Source: WTFV01 sp965200895 (GTDB lineage Bacteria > Acidobacteriota > Vicinamibacteria > Vicinamibacterales > UBA8438). Taken from it: a stretch of 64,000 nucleotides of DNA. Made by a program: the position numbers and the translations under genes. The first letter of the stretch is position 1, and every line of letters starts with the position of its first letter. Below are positions 51,083 to 60,890 of the stretch, in pieces. Below the pieces are notes generated by a model that did not search any database, was not told the DNA's origin, and saw nothing but the letters and a program-made list of their open reading frames with translations. The stretch is taken from positions 434,001 through 498,000 of the forward strand of contig CBDAVM010000002.1 in the NCBI GenBank assembly GCA_965200895.1. Reading direction: 5' to 3'.

Positions 51083-51238
51083 CGGTACCGCAACCGTCTG
51101 GTGCACGGCTACGACGCGGTCACGGCGCCCGAGCTGTACGACCTTCTCACCGGGCGGCTCGGAGACATCGAGGAGATGGCGGCGGCCGTGAGGACCTGGA
51201 TGGCGGCACATCCCGACCGGGTGGCCGAGGACGACTGA
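51083..51238 (+). pseudogene. HepT-like HEPN toxin, C-terminal fragment
   Basis: About 51 codons reading YRNRLVHGYDAV, the RxxxxH-type ribonuclease motif of HEPN toxins, then ELYDLLTGRLGDIEEMAAAV. A TGA sits immediately upstream in frame. The first two helices are missing, so the toxin is not functional. Confidence 0.7.
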
Positions 51239-51460
51239 GACGCTTGCGTTCCACGCGCTGCGTCCGCTGGAACCCGGGAGTACCGATACGGTCGTGAAGA
51301 ACAGGAGATGCTTGCGTTTTCCACGCGCCCGCGTCTACTGTGAACCGGATGCCGGCGCTCGATCCGTTATCCGACGGTTCGGGCGCCCGGCAGTGATTCT
51401 GCGGGCTGTGTGCGCTGCACATCGAGACGCCGGCCGCCGCCGGCGCAGGGAGGCTGGACG

Positions 51461-52459
51461 ATGCTCAGGAAATGTCTCGCGGCGTTCATCGCGCTGACGG
51501 TCGTGCTCACGCTCGCGCCGCAACCGGCCGCCGCGCAGTCCGGCGAGCGCACCATGCCGATGCGAACCCCGGACGGCCAGCCGGACGTGTCCGGCACGTT
51601 CACGTTCCGCACCTTGACGCCGTTTCAGCGGCCCACGCAGTTCGAGGGCGTCGAGCGGCTGGATGCGGAGGAGGCGGCCGCATTCGAGGCGTCCGAGCGC
51701 GTGCGGTTGAACCGCGACCTCTTCGATCCGGAGAAGGGCGCCGCCGGCTACCGGCCGCGCTCGGAGGGCGGCGTGCTCTCGTACAACGAGTTCTGGTACG
51801 AGCGGGGCATCGAGCTGACCTCCGACAAGCGCACGTCGCTGATCGTCGATCCACCCGACGGCCGGCTGCCGCCGATGACCGAGGCGGCGGTGCTGGCCGC
51901 GGCCGAGCGCCGCGCCTACCAGGAGGAGCACCGCTACGACTCCTACGAGAACCGCAGCCTGGCCGACCGCTGCATCATGGGCTTCAACTCCGGCCCGCCG
52001 ATGCGCTCGAGCGCTTACAACAACAACGTGATGATCTTCCAGACGCCGGGACATGTGACCATCCTCAACGAGATGGTGCACAACGCCCGTGTCATCCCGA
52101 TCGAGAGCGACATCGCGAAGCCGCCGTTCCCGCAGTTCGCCGGCGTGTCCCGCGCGCACTGGGAAGGCGAGACCCTGGTCATCGAGACCTCGCAGTTCCG
52201 GGGCGGCCAGAGCGGCGGCACGGGGCCGAACATGCACCTCGTCGAGCGGCTGACGCGAATCGATCCGGACACGGTTGCCTACGAGTTCACCGTGACCGAC
52301 CCGACCGTCTACACGGCGCCCTACACGGTGATGATGCCGTTCCGCCGGACCGACGAGACGCTCTTCGAGTATGCCTGCCACGAGGGCAACTACGGCCTTC
52401 ACGGCATCCTGGCCGGCGCGCGGCGGCTCGAGAGCCTCGGTCGCGAGCTGCGCCCGTGA
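51461..52459 (+). CDS. Secreted hypothetical protein with PDGQPDVSG and WEGETLV motifs
   Basis: 332 aa. Signal peptide (FIALTVVLTLAPQPAAAQ). RTPDGQPDVSGTF near the N-terminus and GVSRAHWEGETLVIETSQF near residue 245 are the marks of a large secreted family of Acidobacteriota and marine Proteobacteria with no proven function, often found near PQQ dehydrogenases. Other conserved parts are RCIMGFNSGPPM and NNNVMIFQTPGHVTI. GGGAGG lies before the start. Confidence 0.8.
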   Translation: MLRKCLAAFIALTVVLTLAPQPAAAQSGERTMPMRTPDGQPDVSGTFTFRTLTPFQRPTQFEGVERLDAEEAAAFEASERVRLNRDLFDPEKGAAGYRPRSEGGVLSYNEFWYERGIELTSDKRTSLIVDPPDGRLPPMTEAAVLAAAERRAYQEEHRYDSYENRSLADRCIMGFNSGPPMRSSAYNNNVMIFQTPGHVTILNEMVHNARVIPIESDIAKPPFPQFAGVSRAHWEGETLVIETSQFRGGQSGGTGPNMHLVERLTRIDPDTVAYEFTVTDPTVYTAPYTVMMPFRRTDETLFEYACHEGNYGLHGILAGARRLESLGRELRP

Positions 52460-52515
52460 GGGCGCCGACGATGCGGTGCCGATCACACGGTCCTTGCGGG
52501 AGTAACGACGTGGAG

Positions 52516-53598
52516 ATGACGCGAGTTCGTGCCGGCACAACGACGATGCGAGCACTTGCCGGTGCAGCGGTTGCAACCATCGTTGTCGGGCTGTCTGCGG
52601 CCGGCGCGCAGGAAACCGAGCCGGACGTGCGCGTCGAGCGCCTGCTCGATGCGCCGATCATCACGCCGGACCTGCATCCGAGCATCGGCGTGAACATCCA
52701 GGGGCCGTCCCTGATTCGGGTGCCGGAATGGGTCGAGGATCCGCTCGGGGCCTACTACCTCTACTTCGCCGATCACAAGGGGCTGTACATCCGTCTGGCG
52801 TATGCCGACGACCTGCTCGGACCGTGGACGGTCCATCCGCCGGGCAGTCTGCAGATCGCCGATTCGCACTTCCTGACCGAACCGCCGGAGGTCGCCCCGG
52901 ACGTGGCGGAACGGCTGCGCGCCTCGCAGGAGCGCCGCGGGGTGCCGATGTCGCACGACGGGCTGTTCGAGGCGACGGCGCCGCACATCGCCTCGCCCGA
53001 CGTGCACGTCGACGACACCAACCGCCGCATCGTCATGTACTTCCACGGACTCGACGACGTCAGCACGCAGGTGACGCGGGTGGCCACCTCGGCCGACGGC
53101 ATCCATTTCGAGGCGCGGCCGGAGCGGCTCGGCCGGACCTACATGCGCGTGTTCGCGCATGACGGCTACACCTACGCGATGTCGATGCCGGGCCGGTTCT
53201 ACCGCTCGCGCGAGCCGCTCGGCGGCTTCGAGGCGGGGCCGCTGCTGTTCAACCCGAACATGCGCCACGCGGCGCTGCTGAAGCGGGACGACACGCTGTT
53301 CGTCTTCTGGACCGAGGTGGGCGAGGCGCCCGAGCGCATCAAGCTGAGCGCCATCGATCTCGCCGGCGACTGGATGGACTGGAAGGAGACCCCGGGCGTC
53401 GAGGTGCTGCGGCCCGCGTTCGACTGGGAGGGGGCCGACGCGCCGCTGGAGCCGTCCGTGCGAAGCACCGCCTACGGGCACGTCAACCAGCTCCGCGATC
53501 CGGCCATCTACGAGGATGCGGACAGCGGCCGCATCTTCCTGCTGTACGCCGTGGCCGGCGAGAGCGGCATCGCGATAGCGGAGGTCCACTTCGAATAG
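52516..53598 (+). CDS. Secreted glycosidase-like beta-propeller protein
   Basis: 360 aa. Signal peptide (ALAGAAVATIVVGLSAAGAQ) followed by a five-bladed-propeller pattern as in GH43/GH117-like proteins: PLGAYYLYFADHKG, IVMYFHGLDD, TYMRVFAHDGYTYAM, FVFWTEVG, LRDPAIYEDADSGRIFLLY. The last with its Asp and Glu resembles a catalytic blade. The actual substrate, and whether it is a hydrolase, cannot be told. It begins 57 bases after the previous gene's stop and probably shares its transcript. Confidence 0.7.
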   Translation: MTRVRAGTTTMRALAGAAVATIVVGLSAAGAQETEPDVRVERLLDAPIITPDLHPSIGVNIQGPSLIRVPEWVEDPLGAYYLYFADHKGLYIRLAYADDLLGPWTVHPPGSLQIADSHFLTEPPEVAPDVAERLRASQERRGVPMSHDGLFEATAPHIASPDVHVDDTNRRIVMYFHGLDDVSTQVTRVATSADGIHFEARPERLGRTYMRVFAHDGYTYAMSMPGRFYRSREPLGGFEAGPLLFNPNMRHAALLKRDDTLFVFWTEVGEAPERIKLSAIDLAGDWMDWKETPGVEVLRPAFDWEGADAPLEPSVRSTAYGHVNQLRDPAIYEDADSGRIFLLYAVAGESGIAIAEVHFE

Positions 53599-53736
53599 GT
53601 CACGCCCGCCCGGTTCGCGGACCGCGGCAGGCCTGGCCGAGGGGCCTGGCTGGCTTGGGCTGCGCCGCCCGGTTCACGGACCGCAGCAAGGGTGTGGCCG
53701 ACATTCCGTGGGCCGCCCGCCCCGTCCCGGTTCAAG

Positions 53737-55071
53737 TCACGCGGCGGGACGTCGCCGGCGCGCAGGCCGCCCTCGTGAGTCGCCTGCGTCATTTCCGGCG
53801 CGGGCCTGCTGGTCTCCACCGCGATGCTTTCCGCGCGCCCGGCTGCGCGCCTCACCGGCGCCCGACCCCGCGGCGCGGGCCGCTCGGTCTTTGCCGCGCC
53901 TGCTGCGGAGTTTCGGACGCGGGCGCCCGGGCGGCGCGGCGTCGAGCGTGACGTCGAATCCCGCCACGGTCTCGCGCGGGATCGAGTTCCCGACCAGTTG
54001 CTCGATGGCCGCCAGTTGCCGGCGTTCCTCCGGCGCCGCCAGCGAGACGGCGTGGCCGCTCGACCCGGCCCGCGCAGTGCGGCCGATGCGATGCACGTAG
54101 TCTTCGGGGGCATGCGGCAGGTCGAAGTTGATGACGTGGCTGATTCCCTCGACGTCGATGCCGCGCGCGGCGATGTCGGTGGCGATCAGCGTGTCGATTC
54201 TGCCGTCGCGGAAGCCAGCCAGCGCACGGGTCCGTGCGCTCTGGCTCTTGTTCCCATGAATCGCGGCCACCCGTCGTCCGGACTTCTCCAGGCGCCGCAC
54301 CAGTTGATTGGCGCGGGCCTTCGTGCGCGTGAAGACCAGGGTCGGTCCCATCGCCGCGTTGTCGAGCAGCTTCGTGAGCAGGTCCCGCTTGCTGGTGGTG
54401 GCGACCGGGTGAACCACCTGCCGGATGGAGCTGACCGGCGTCGCCCGGCGCGTCACCTCGATCACGGCGGGATTCCTGGCCGTCCGGCGGATGAGCGCCT
54501 CGATCTCGTCCGGCAGGGTCGCCGAGAAGAACAGGTTCTGGCGGTCCGCCGGCAGGGTCCCGAGAATACGCCGGATGTCGGGCAGGAAGCCCATGTCCAG
54601 CATGCGGTCCGCCTCGTCGAGGACCACGGTCTCGACCCGGTCGAGCCGTGCGTGTCCCCGGCCGACGTGATCGAGCAGCCGGCCGGGGGTGGCGATGAGG
54701 AGGTCCAGTCCGGTGCGCAGCCGGCGCTCCTGTGGTTTCATGCCGACCCCGCCGAAGATGGCGGTGCTGCGCAGCCGCAGATGGCGGCCGTACTGTCGGG
54801 CCGCCTCGGCGATCTGGGCGGCCAGTTCGCGCGTCGGCGTGACCACCAGCGCGCGCGGCCGTGGGCCGGGCGCATCGCCGGCCAGGCGCTGCAGGATCGG
54901 CAGCAGGAAAGCCGCCGTCTTGCCGGTGCCGGTCTGCGCACAGGCGATCAGGTCCCGGCCGTCGAGCGCAGCCGGAATGGCGCGCGCCTGGATCGGTGTG
55001 GCGGTTTCGTAACCCGCGCGGTCGACCGCGCGGAGGATTTCCGGGCGCAGGCCCAGCTCGGCGAACTTCAT
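53737..55071 (-). CDS. DEAD-box RNA helicase (RhlE-like)
   Basis: 444 aa. Q motif ATPIQARAIPAALDGRD, motif I AQTGTGKT, Ia PTRELAAQ, II VLDEADRMLDMGF, III SATLP, V ATDIAARGIDV and VI HRIGRTARAG are all intact. A basic, Arg/Gly/Ala-rich C-terminal tail (RSRRGKDRAARAAG) would bind RNA. It unwinds RNA in ribosome assembly or mRNA decay. The ATG at 55071, before KFAELGL, fits family alignments; a longer start at 55116 is possible. Confidence 0.93.
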   Translation of the reverse strand: MKFAELGLRPEILRAVDRAGYETATPIQARAIPAALDGRDLIACAQTGTGKTAAFLLPILQRLAGDAPGPRPRALVVTPTRELAAQIAEAARQYGRHLRLRSTAIFGGVGMKPQERRLRTGLDLLIATPGRLLDHVGRGHARLDRVETVVLDEADRMLDMGFLPDIRRILGTLPADRQNLFFSATLPDEIEALIRRTARNPAVIEVTRRATPVSSIRQVVHPVATTSKRDLLTKLLDNAAMGPTLVFTRTKARANQLVRRLEKSGRRVAAIHGNKSQSARTRALAGFRDGRIDTLIATDIAARGIDVEGISHVINFDLPHAPEDYVHRIGRTARAGSSGHAVSLAAPEERRQLAAIEQLVGNSIPRETVAGFDVTLDAAPPGRPRPKLRSRRGKDRAARAAGSGAGEARSRARGKHRGGDQQARAGNDAGDSRGRPARRRRPAA

Positions 55072-55516
55072 TCGGGTCTTGTGCTCCAGTTCCGCGCCCA
55101 CCCGGACGCGGAACATTGCCGGTGGACACCCGCCGGCACGGCGGGCGTTCTCAGGAGAATCTTGGAGGAGGGAAGCCGGCGATCGTGCCGGCGCTACCCG
55201 CTGCTCTGAGCGGGCTTCCGGGTGAAGAACCTGCTCGCGATTCCTGACTCGCATCGACATGGTACCACGGATCGGATCTCGCCGTGGAAACGCCGGCCCT
55301 GTAGTATCCGCTGGACGGCCGCCCGACGCCGCCGTCCGGCGCCCGCGGCTGGATGGCCGCTCGCGCGGGCGCTGGGAGGGCGACACGCTGGTCGTCGAGA
55401 TGGCGAGTACCTGCTCTCGGCCGGAGGACGAGAGCGATGGATCAGAACTTGAAGTGGTGACGGTGCGTGAGCGTGTTCCCATGCAGGCGATGGACTCCGC
55501 TCCCGAGCGGCCACCG
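55072..55516. other. Intergenic region with a gene relic
   Basis: Contains, on the plus strand at about 55345-55410, the stretch DGRSRGRWEGDTLVVEMAS, a relic of the same secreted family as the gene at 51461. No start or continuous frame surrounds it. Confidence 0.55.
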
Positions 55517-56233
55517 TCACATCCAGACCTGATCCTCGTCGAGGTCCGGGTCGGAGGCCGGCGACATCCCTACCTGCAGGGTGAGGTCGCCGGTCACCGT
55601 CACGCGGTCGGTATGCGGCGCATGACCCGGCTTGCGCACATGGAGGTCGTAGCTGCCGGTCCGCACGTCGATCCGCGCCCGCCCGCCCGCATCGGTCGAG
55701 CCGCGGTGGAGGCCCACCCGCACCTCGGCGCCGGCCAGTGGCGTATCGGCGTCCCGGCTGCGGACCGTCACCGTCACGATGTGCTCGGGCGGCAGGATGA
55801 CGCGGAAGCTGAACGTCGCCGTGGCGTTCGCGTGCGCCGGCGCGGACTCCGGCCCCGCCGCGCCGTTTGCTGGAGGGGCCGGCTCCGGTTCCGCCCCGTC
55901 GAATCCGGCGCTCCAGGTGTGGACGCCCTCGCTGGCGGGGGCCGGGAGCGCCACATCCGCCGCGTACAGGGCCTCGGTGCCGGGCGCCGGCGTCTCGCCG
56001 AGCCGTCCCCGTCCGATGTCTGCGCCGGTCTCGTCACGGACGACCACCGACCGGCCCGCGAGCGGACACCCCGCCGCGCACTTCACGCCCACCCGGGCCG
56101 TGAACCGGCGGCGGACGACGACCGGCGACGGGACGCTCCACACGGCGATGCTCGTCGGATGGGGCGCCGTCCCCGGTTCTCCGCCCGGTGGCGCAGCGTG
56201 CGCGACCGGGCGCTGCTTCGCGTCCCCGTGCAT
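55517..56233 (-). CDS. Protein with carboxypeptidase-regulatory-like beta-sandwich domain
   Basis: 238 aa. The C-terminal 75 residues (VTVTVRSRDADTPLAGAEVRVG, GGRARIDVRTGSYDLHVRKPGH) form a transthyretin-like carboxypeptidase regulatory domain. The N-terminal part also looks beta-sandwich (RFTARVGVKCAAGCPLAGRSV). An acidic tail follows. No signal peptide is seen, so it may stay in the cytoplasm or depend on its partner. Its ATG lies only five bases after the stop of the flavoprotein gene, so the two are co-translated and probably work together. Confidence 0.7.
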   Translation of the reverse strand: MHGDAKQRPVAHAAPPGGEPGTAPHPTSIAVWSVPSPVVVRRRFTARVGVKCAAGCPLAGRSVVVRDETGADIGRGRLGETPAPGTEALYAADVALPAPASEGVHTWSAGFDGAEPEPAPPANGAAGPESAPAHANATATFSFRVILPPEHIVTVTVRSRDADTPLAGAEVRVGLHRGSTDAGGRARIDVRTGSYDLHVRKPGHAPHTDRVTVTGDLTLQVGMSPASDPDLDEDQVWM

Positions 56234-56238
56234 GGCGC

Positions 56239-57900
56239 TCAGGCCGCGCCTCCGTGCTGCGCGGCGTGGCGCCCGGCGATGCGGCCGAAGACCAGGCAGC
56301 GGCCGAGTCCGTGCTGGGCGAAGCCTCCCTGCGACTCGCCGGCGCAGTAGAGGCCGGGGATGACCTGACCGCGGGTGTCGATGACCTGCGCCTCCGTGTT
56401 CGTGCGCAGCCCGGTCAGCGAATCGTGCAGGATCGGCGTCGACCACGCGGCGTGGAACGGCGGCCTCTGGATCTTGTAACGCGGCGTCGGCTTGCCGAAG
56501 TCCTCGTCTTCGCCGAGGTCGACGAAGGAGTTGTAGCGCGCAACCGTCTCCTCAAGCGTCACACCGGACATCGACAGCGTCTGGTACGGGTTCCGGATCG
56601 CGCCGGCCAGCTCGGCCAGCGTGTCGGCCCGGAAGAACCAGCCGTCGGGGTCGACGTTCGGCGGGTGCGGATCCCATTCCTCCCGCTCCACCGCGTCCTG
56701 ATCGAAGATGGCCCAGATGGGCCCGCCGCCGTTCAGCTTGTTTCCGTCCCCGCTCCACGCCATGGCCGCGGCGAAGAAGTCGTAGCGGGCGTCCACCTCG
56801 TTCCAGAACCGCCGGCCGGCCTGGTTGACCAGGATCAGGTCCTGCCAGTCGATGACGGTCAGGCCGGAGGCGCGGGCGAGATCGAAGATGCGGCTGTCCG
56901 GCTGCCAGATGAGACTCGAATAGCCCCACTGGCACCCGATGTGGCGCGTCTTCGAGATCGCGATTCCCTCCTCGCAGGTCTGGTTGGCGGTGCCCCAGAG
57001 CGCCGCCCCGACGGCCATCGCGGCCAGTTCGCCGTCGCCGCTCTGCCGCGACCACGGCTCGCCCGCCACCTGGTACTCCTGGGTCAGCCGCGGGTCGAAG
57101 GTGCGGCGCAGGGTCACGTTGCTGGTGCTGCCGCCGGTGGCCACCAGCACACCCCGGGTGGCGCGGATGTTCACCGTGCGACCGTCGTGACTGGCGGTGA
57201 TCCCGAGCACGCGGCCCGACGCCGGCCCCTCGCGCACGATGCTCGTCATCTTGTGGCGCAGCAGCACCTCGGCGCCCTTGGCGCGCGCGCTCTTCTCGAG
57301 CGCCCGCACCAGACCGGAACCCACGCGGGTGGGATGGTGCGTCACCCGCTCGCCGGCGACCGGCCACTGGATCGTCCGCTGCTGCCGGCGCACCCGCGAC
57401 GCCTGGGTGGGCCCGACCAGGTGATCCTGGAACTGCACGCCGTTCTCGATCAGGAACTCGTAGGTGGGCGCGTTCTCGTCCGCGAAGGCGCGCACGAGGT
57501 CCCGGTCGCTGTAGCGGCTCTGCATGTGGTCGTGGCGGATCCAGTCGATGAACACCTGGTCCGCGGAGTCCTCGACCCCGTGCCGCTTCTGGTTGCTGGT
57601 GCCGCCGCCGAGGTGCACGTTGCCGCCGGAGCACATGCCGTGCCCGCCGATGTCGACGTTCTCCTCGACCAGGATCACCGAGGCGCCGTGATCGAGGGCG
57701 GAGACGGCCGCCGCCAGTCCCGCGGTGCCGGCGCCGATAGTGACCAGGTCCGCCGACAGATCCCAGAAGTCCTGCGCCGCCGCCTCGCTGGTCCGCCCGC
57801 CGAGGCCGGCCAGCGCCGTGGCGCCGACGCCGGCGGTCGCGCCCTGCCTCAGAAAGGCTCTCCGACTGACGTTCGCATCCTTCGGTGTCGACTTGGGCAT
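56239..57900 (-). CDS. Tat-exported FAD-dependent oxidoreductase (fumarate reductase/KstD superfamily)
   Basis: 553 aa. A twin-arginine signal VSRRAFLRQGATAGVGATALA. The FAD fingerprint VTIGAGTAGLAAAVSALDHGASVILVEE is followed by the FAD-binding-2 marks IGGHGMCSGGNVHLGG, RGVLVATGG and GLYCAGESQGGFAQHGLGR. It is related to flavocytochrome fumarate reductases and 3-ketosteroid dehydrogenases. GGGAGGT precedes the ATG. The substrate is not determined. A steroid role is tempting, given smt 38 kb away, but nothing in the sequence shows it. Confidence 0.85.
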   Translation of the reverse strand: MPKSTPKDANVSRRAFLRQGATAGVGATALAGLGGRTSEAAAQDFWDLSADLVTIGAGTAGLAAAVSALDHGASVILVEENVDIGGHGMCSGGNVHLGGGTSNQKRHGVEDSADQVFIDWIRHDHMQSRYSDRDLVRAFADENAPTYEFLIENGVQFQDHLVGPTQASRVRRQQRTIQWPVAGERVTHHPTRVGSGLVRALEKSARAKGAEVLLRHKMTSIVREGPASGRVLGITASHDGRTVNIRATRGVLVATGGSTSNVTLRRTFDPRLTQEYQVAGEPWSRQSGDGELAAMAVGAALWGTANQTCEEGIAISKTRHIGCQWGYSSLIWQPDSRIFDLARASGLTVIDWQDLILVNQAGRRFWNEVDARYDFFAAAMAWSGDGNKLNGGGPIWAIFDQDAVEREEWDPHPPNVDPDGWFFRADTLAELAGAIRNPYQTLSMSGVTLEETVARYNSFVDLGEDEDFGKPTPRYKIQRPPFHAAWSTPILHDSLTGLRTNTEAQVIDTRGQVIPGLYCAGESQGGFAQHGLGRCLVFGRIAGRHAAQHGGAA

Positions 57901-58355
57901 GGTGACCTCCCCGTAGCGATTCCGCACTGTATCGAGAGTGCGGGCGCGGCGCAAGACCACGGTGCGCCGCTGCGCCGCATGCCGTCGCGCCGGAGCCGCC
58001 GCTATACCGGGATGCTGCACCGGGATGCTGCGGGCGCCGCGCGGCGGGACGCGGGCACCCGCGGGTCGGACTGCGCCACCATGGGATCGCCGAACGTCTC
58101 GTCCGCCTCCCCGCTCGACCGCCGCCGAGCAGCGCGCTCGACCGCCGCACGGCTGCTGGAGAACGGCGACCGACTGACGCGCGGCGAGTTCGAGCGCCGC
58201 TACGACCGCGAGGCGCGCCACCGGCCCTCCGGGCCGGCCGAGGCTTGACGAAAGCGGGCGAGAACAGCCTATACTGCGCGGAACAGCTCGCAGTCCGACG
58301 GCCGTCCCGGAAGGCCCCTCGCGGTGTACCGTCCGGATCGGAGGAGGAGGACAGG
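57901..58355. other. Intergenic region with Uma2 relic
   Basis: Divergent promoters for the flavoprotein and the DUF1592 gene must lie here. The plus-strand open frame 58081-58248 is a Uma2 N-terminal relic. Confidence 0.5.
58081..58248 (+). pseudogene. Uma2-family nuclease, N-terminal relic
   Basis: A 55-codon frame whose second half, LLENGDRLTRGEFERRYD, matches the common N-terminus of Uma2 proteins. The nuclease body is missing. It is unrelated in position to the broken Uma2 gene at 14625. Confidence 0.55.
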
Positions 58356-60848
58356 ATGTTCAGGCCGACACGCGTCGTTCCGTTGGGGTGCATCGTCGTC
58401 CTGGCGGCGGCGTTCTCCCTGGGCGCCGCGCGACTGCTTGCCGCCGGGACCGAACCGGCGCAGGCGCCGACGGCGCAGTCGGCTTCCGCCGGCGCCGTGT
58501 CGGCAGCGTCCGATGCGCGCGCCTTCCTCGACCGCTACTGCGTCGCCTGCCACAACGAACGGCTGCGGACCGCCGGGTTGCTGCTCGACGTGGCCGACAC
58601 CCAGCACGTCGGCGCGGGCGCCGAGATTTGGGAAAAGGTGGTCCGCAAGCTGCGCAGCGGCGCGATGCCGCCGGCCGGCCGTCGCCGTCCCGAGCCGGCC
58701 GTGCTCGACGCGTTCGCGACGTGGCTGGAGACGGGGCTCGACCGCCACGCCGCTGCCCACCCCGATCCGGGCCGGGTGGCGGACCATCGCCTGAACCGCT
58801 TCGAGTACGGCAACGCCGTCCGCGACCTGCTGGCGCTGGAGATCGATCCGACCGCGCTGCTGCCGGCCGACGAGTCGGACCAGGGCTTCGACAACATCGC
58901 CGAGGTGCTGTCGATGTCGCCGACCCTGCTCGGGCGCTACATGTTCGCGGCGCGCCGCATCGCGCAGCTCGCCGTCGGCGATCCGGCCATCGGACCGTCG
59001 GTGGAGACCTTCGATTTGTCGCGCGGACTGCGGCAGGACGCCCGCATGCACGAGGGCCTGCCGTACGGCACGCGCGGCGGCACGCTCGTCCGCCACTACT
59101 TCCCGCTCGACGGCGAGTACCTGGTGAAGATCCGGCTCGGGCGCAACTTCACCAACTCGCGCATCCGGGCCATCGCCACGCGGGAGGAGATCGACGTGCT
59201 GCTCGACGGCGCGCTCGTCACGCGGTTCACCATCGGGGGCGAGTGCCTCGACGATTCCTCGGACCCGCGCTGCGCGCGGAGTGGCATCTACCGCATGTCG
59301 GACTATCACCTGACCGCGGACGACTCGCTGGAGGTGCGCTTCACGGCCTCGGCCGGCATGCACGATCTCGGCGTGGCCTTCGTCCGCAAGAGCGTGCTGA
59401 CCGAGGGCATGGCGCCCACCCTGCTGCCTCCGCGGCACACCAGCTCCACCTACGAAGCACCGCGCATGGACGTCGACACCGTGCGGCTGGAGGGCCCCTT
59501 CGACCCGACCGGACCCGGAGACACGCCGAGCCGCCGCCGCATCTTCGTCTGTCGTCCCGCCGGGGAGGCCGACGAGGAGCCGTGCGCGAGGGAGATTCTC
59601 GGCAGATTGGCCCGGAAGGCCTACCGGCGGCCGGTCACCGATGCCGATCTCGAGACCCTGCTGCAGTTCTACGGTTCCGGGTACGAGGAGGGGGGCTTCG
59701 AGCGGGGCATCCAGGAAGCCCTGGCGCGGCTGCTGGTCTCGCCCCGGTTCCTGTTCCGAATCGAGCGCGACCCCGTGCAGCCTGCCGCCGACGGCGTGTA
59801 CCGGATCAGCGACATCGAGCTGGCCTCGCGGTTGTCGTTCTTCCTGTGGAGCAGCATTCCCGACGACGAGCTGCTCGACATCGCCGCGGCCGGCAGGCTC
59901 CGTGCCCCGGGAGTGCTCGATGCCCAGGTGCGGCGCATGCTCGCCGATCCGCGGGCCGCCGCTCTGGCCCGCAGCTTCGGCGGCCAGTGGCTGCACATCC
60001 GCAACCTGCGGGCCGTCGATCCCGACGCCAGCGCCTATCCGGAGTTCGACGACAACCTGCGCGAGGCGTTCAAGCGCGAGACCGAGCTGTTCCTCGAGAG
60101 CCAGATGCGCGACGACCGTCCGCTCACGGAGCTGTTGACGGCCGACTACTCGTACCTGAACGAGCGTCTGGCGCGGTTCTATGGTGTGCGCAACGTGTAC
60201 GGGGCGCATTTCCGCCGCGTGCCGCTCGGCGATCCCAGGCGGGCCGGGCTGCTGGGCCACGGCAGCGTCCTGACCGTCACGTCCTACGCGACGCGGACCT
60301 CGCCGGTGGTGCGCGGCAAGTACCTGCTGGACAACATCCTGGGTGCGCCGCCGCCGCCGCCGCCGCCCGATGTGCCGGCGCTGGAGGAAGCGGCCGGTGA
60401 CGGGCACGAGCCGGCTTCGATTCGGGAGCTCATGGCGACCCACCGCCGGAGTCCCGCCTGCGCCACCTGTCACCTGCGGATGGACCCGCTGGGCTTCGCG
60501 CTGGAGAACTTCGACGGCATCGGCCGCTGGCGCGAGACGGACGGCGAAACGCCGATCGACGCTTCCGGCCTGCTGCCGGACGGGACGGCGTTCGACGGCC
60601 CGGTGGAGTTCCGCGAGGCCCTGCTGGACCGCAGCGGGGAGTTCGTGCGGACGTTCACGGAAAAACTGCTGACCTATGCCCTCGGACGGCCGGTCCAGCA
60701 CTACGACATCCCGGCGGTGCGCGGCATCCTGCGCGAGGCGGCGCCCGCCGGCCACCGCTGGTCGTCGTTGATTCTCGGTATCGTCGAGAGCCCGCCCTTC
60801 CAGATGCGCAGGGTGCGCGAGGAGGCGGCGGTCGTTCTGCAGCAATAG
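58356..60848 (+). CDS. DUF1592-family exported cytochrome-type protein
   Basis: 830 aa. Signal peptide, then a cytochrome c-like haem site CVACH (residues 62-66). The planctomycete/acidobacterial module series follows: DUF1587 (RLNRFEYGNAVRDLLAL), DUF1595, DUF1592 (RLSFFLWSSIPDDELL), DUF1588 (RAGLLGHGSVLTVTSYATRTSPV, a second CATCH haem site at SPACATCHLRMDPLGFALENFD) and DUF1585 at the end. The function of this frequent family is unknown; oxidative attack on polymers has been proposed. GAGGAGGAGG precedes the start. Transcribed with the DUF1552 gene 42 bases downstream. Confidence 0.92.
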   Translation: MFRPTRVVPLGCIVVLAAAFSLGAARLLAAGTEPAQAPTAQSASAGAVSAASDARAFLDRYCVACHNERLRTAGLLLDVADTQHVGAGAEIWEKVVRKLRSGAMPPAGRRRPEPAVLDAFATWLETGLDRHAAAHPDPGRVADHRLNRFEYGNAVRDLLALEIDPTALLPADESDQGFDNIAEVLSMSPTLLGRYMFAARRIAQLAVGDPAIGPSVETFDLSRGLRQDARMHEGLPYGTRGGTLVRHYFPLDGEYLVKIRLGRNFTNSRIRAIATREEIDVLLDGALVTRFTIGGECLDDSSDPRCARSGIYRMSDYHLTADDSLEVRFTASAGMHDLGVAFVRKSVLTEGMAPTLLPPRHTSSTYEAPRMDVDTVRLEGPFDPTGPGDTPSRRRIFVCRPAGEADEEPCAREILGRLARKAYRRPVTDADLETLLQFYGSGYEEGGFERGIQEALARLLVSPRFLFRIERDPVQPAADGVYRISDIELASRLSFFLWSSIPDDELLDIAAAGRLRAPGVLDAQVRRMLADPRAAALARSFGGQWLHIRNLRAVDPDASAYPEFDDNLREAFKRETELFLESQMRDDRPLTELLTADYSYLNERLARFYGVRNVYGAHFRRVPLGDPRRAGLLGHGSVLTVTSYATRTSPVVRGKYLLDNILGAPPPPPPPDVPALEEAAGDGHEPASIRELMATHRRSPACATCHLRMDPLGFALENFDGIGRWRETDGETPIDASGLLPDGTAFDGPVEFREALLDRSGEFVRTFTEKLLTYALGRPVQHYDIPAVRGILREAAPAGHRWSSLILGIVESPPFQMRRVREEAAVVLQQ

Positions 60849-60890
60849 CCGTCGCGTCGAAACTGCTCGACCGGGAATGAGGAGTCTCTG

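Noticed and set aside
56239..57900. Assigning the flavoprotein as a 3-ketosteroid dehydrogenase because smt is in the window
   Set aside because: The two genes are 38 kb apart and the family is too broad to assign a substrate by sequence motifs.
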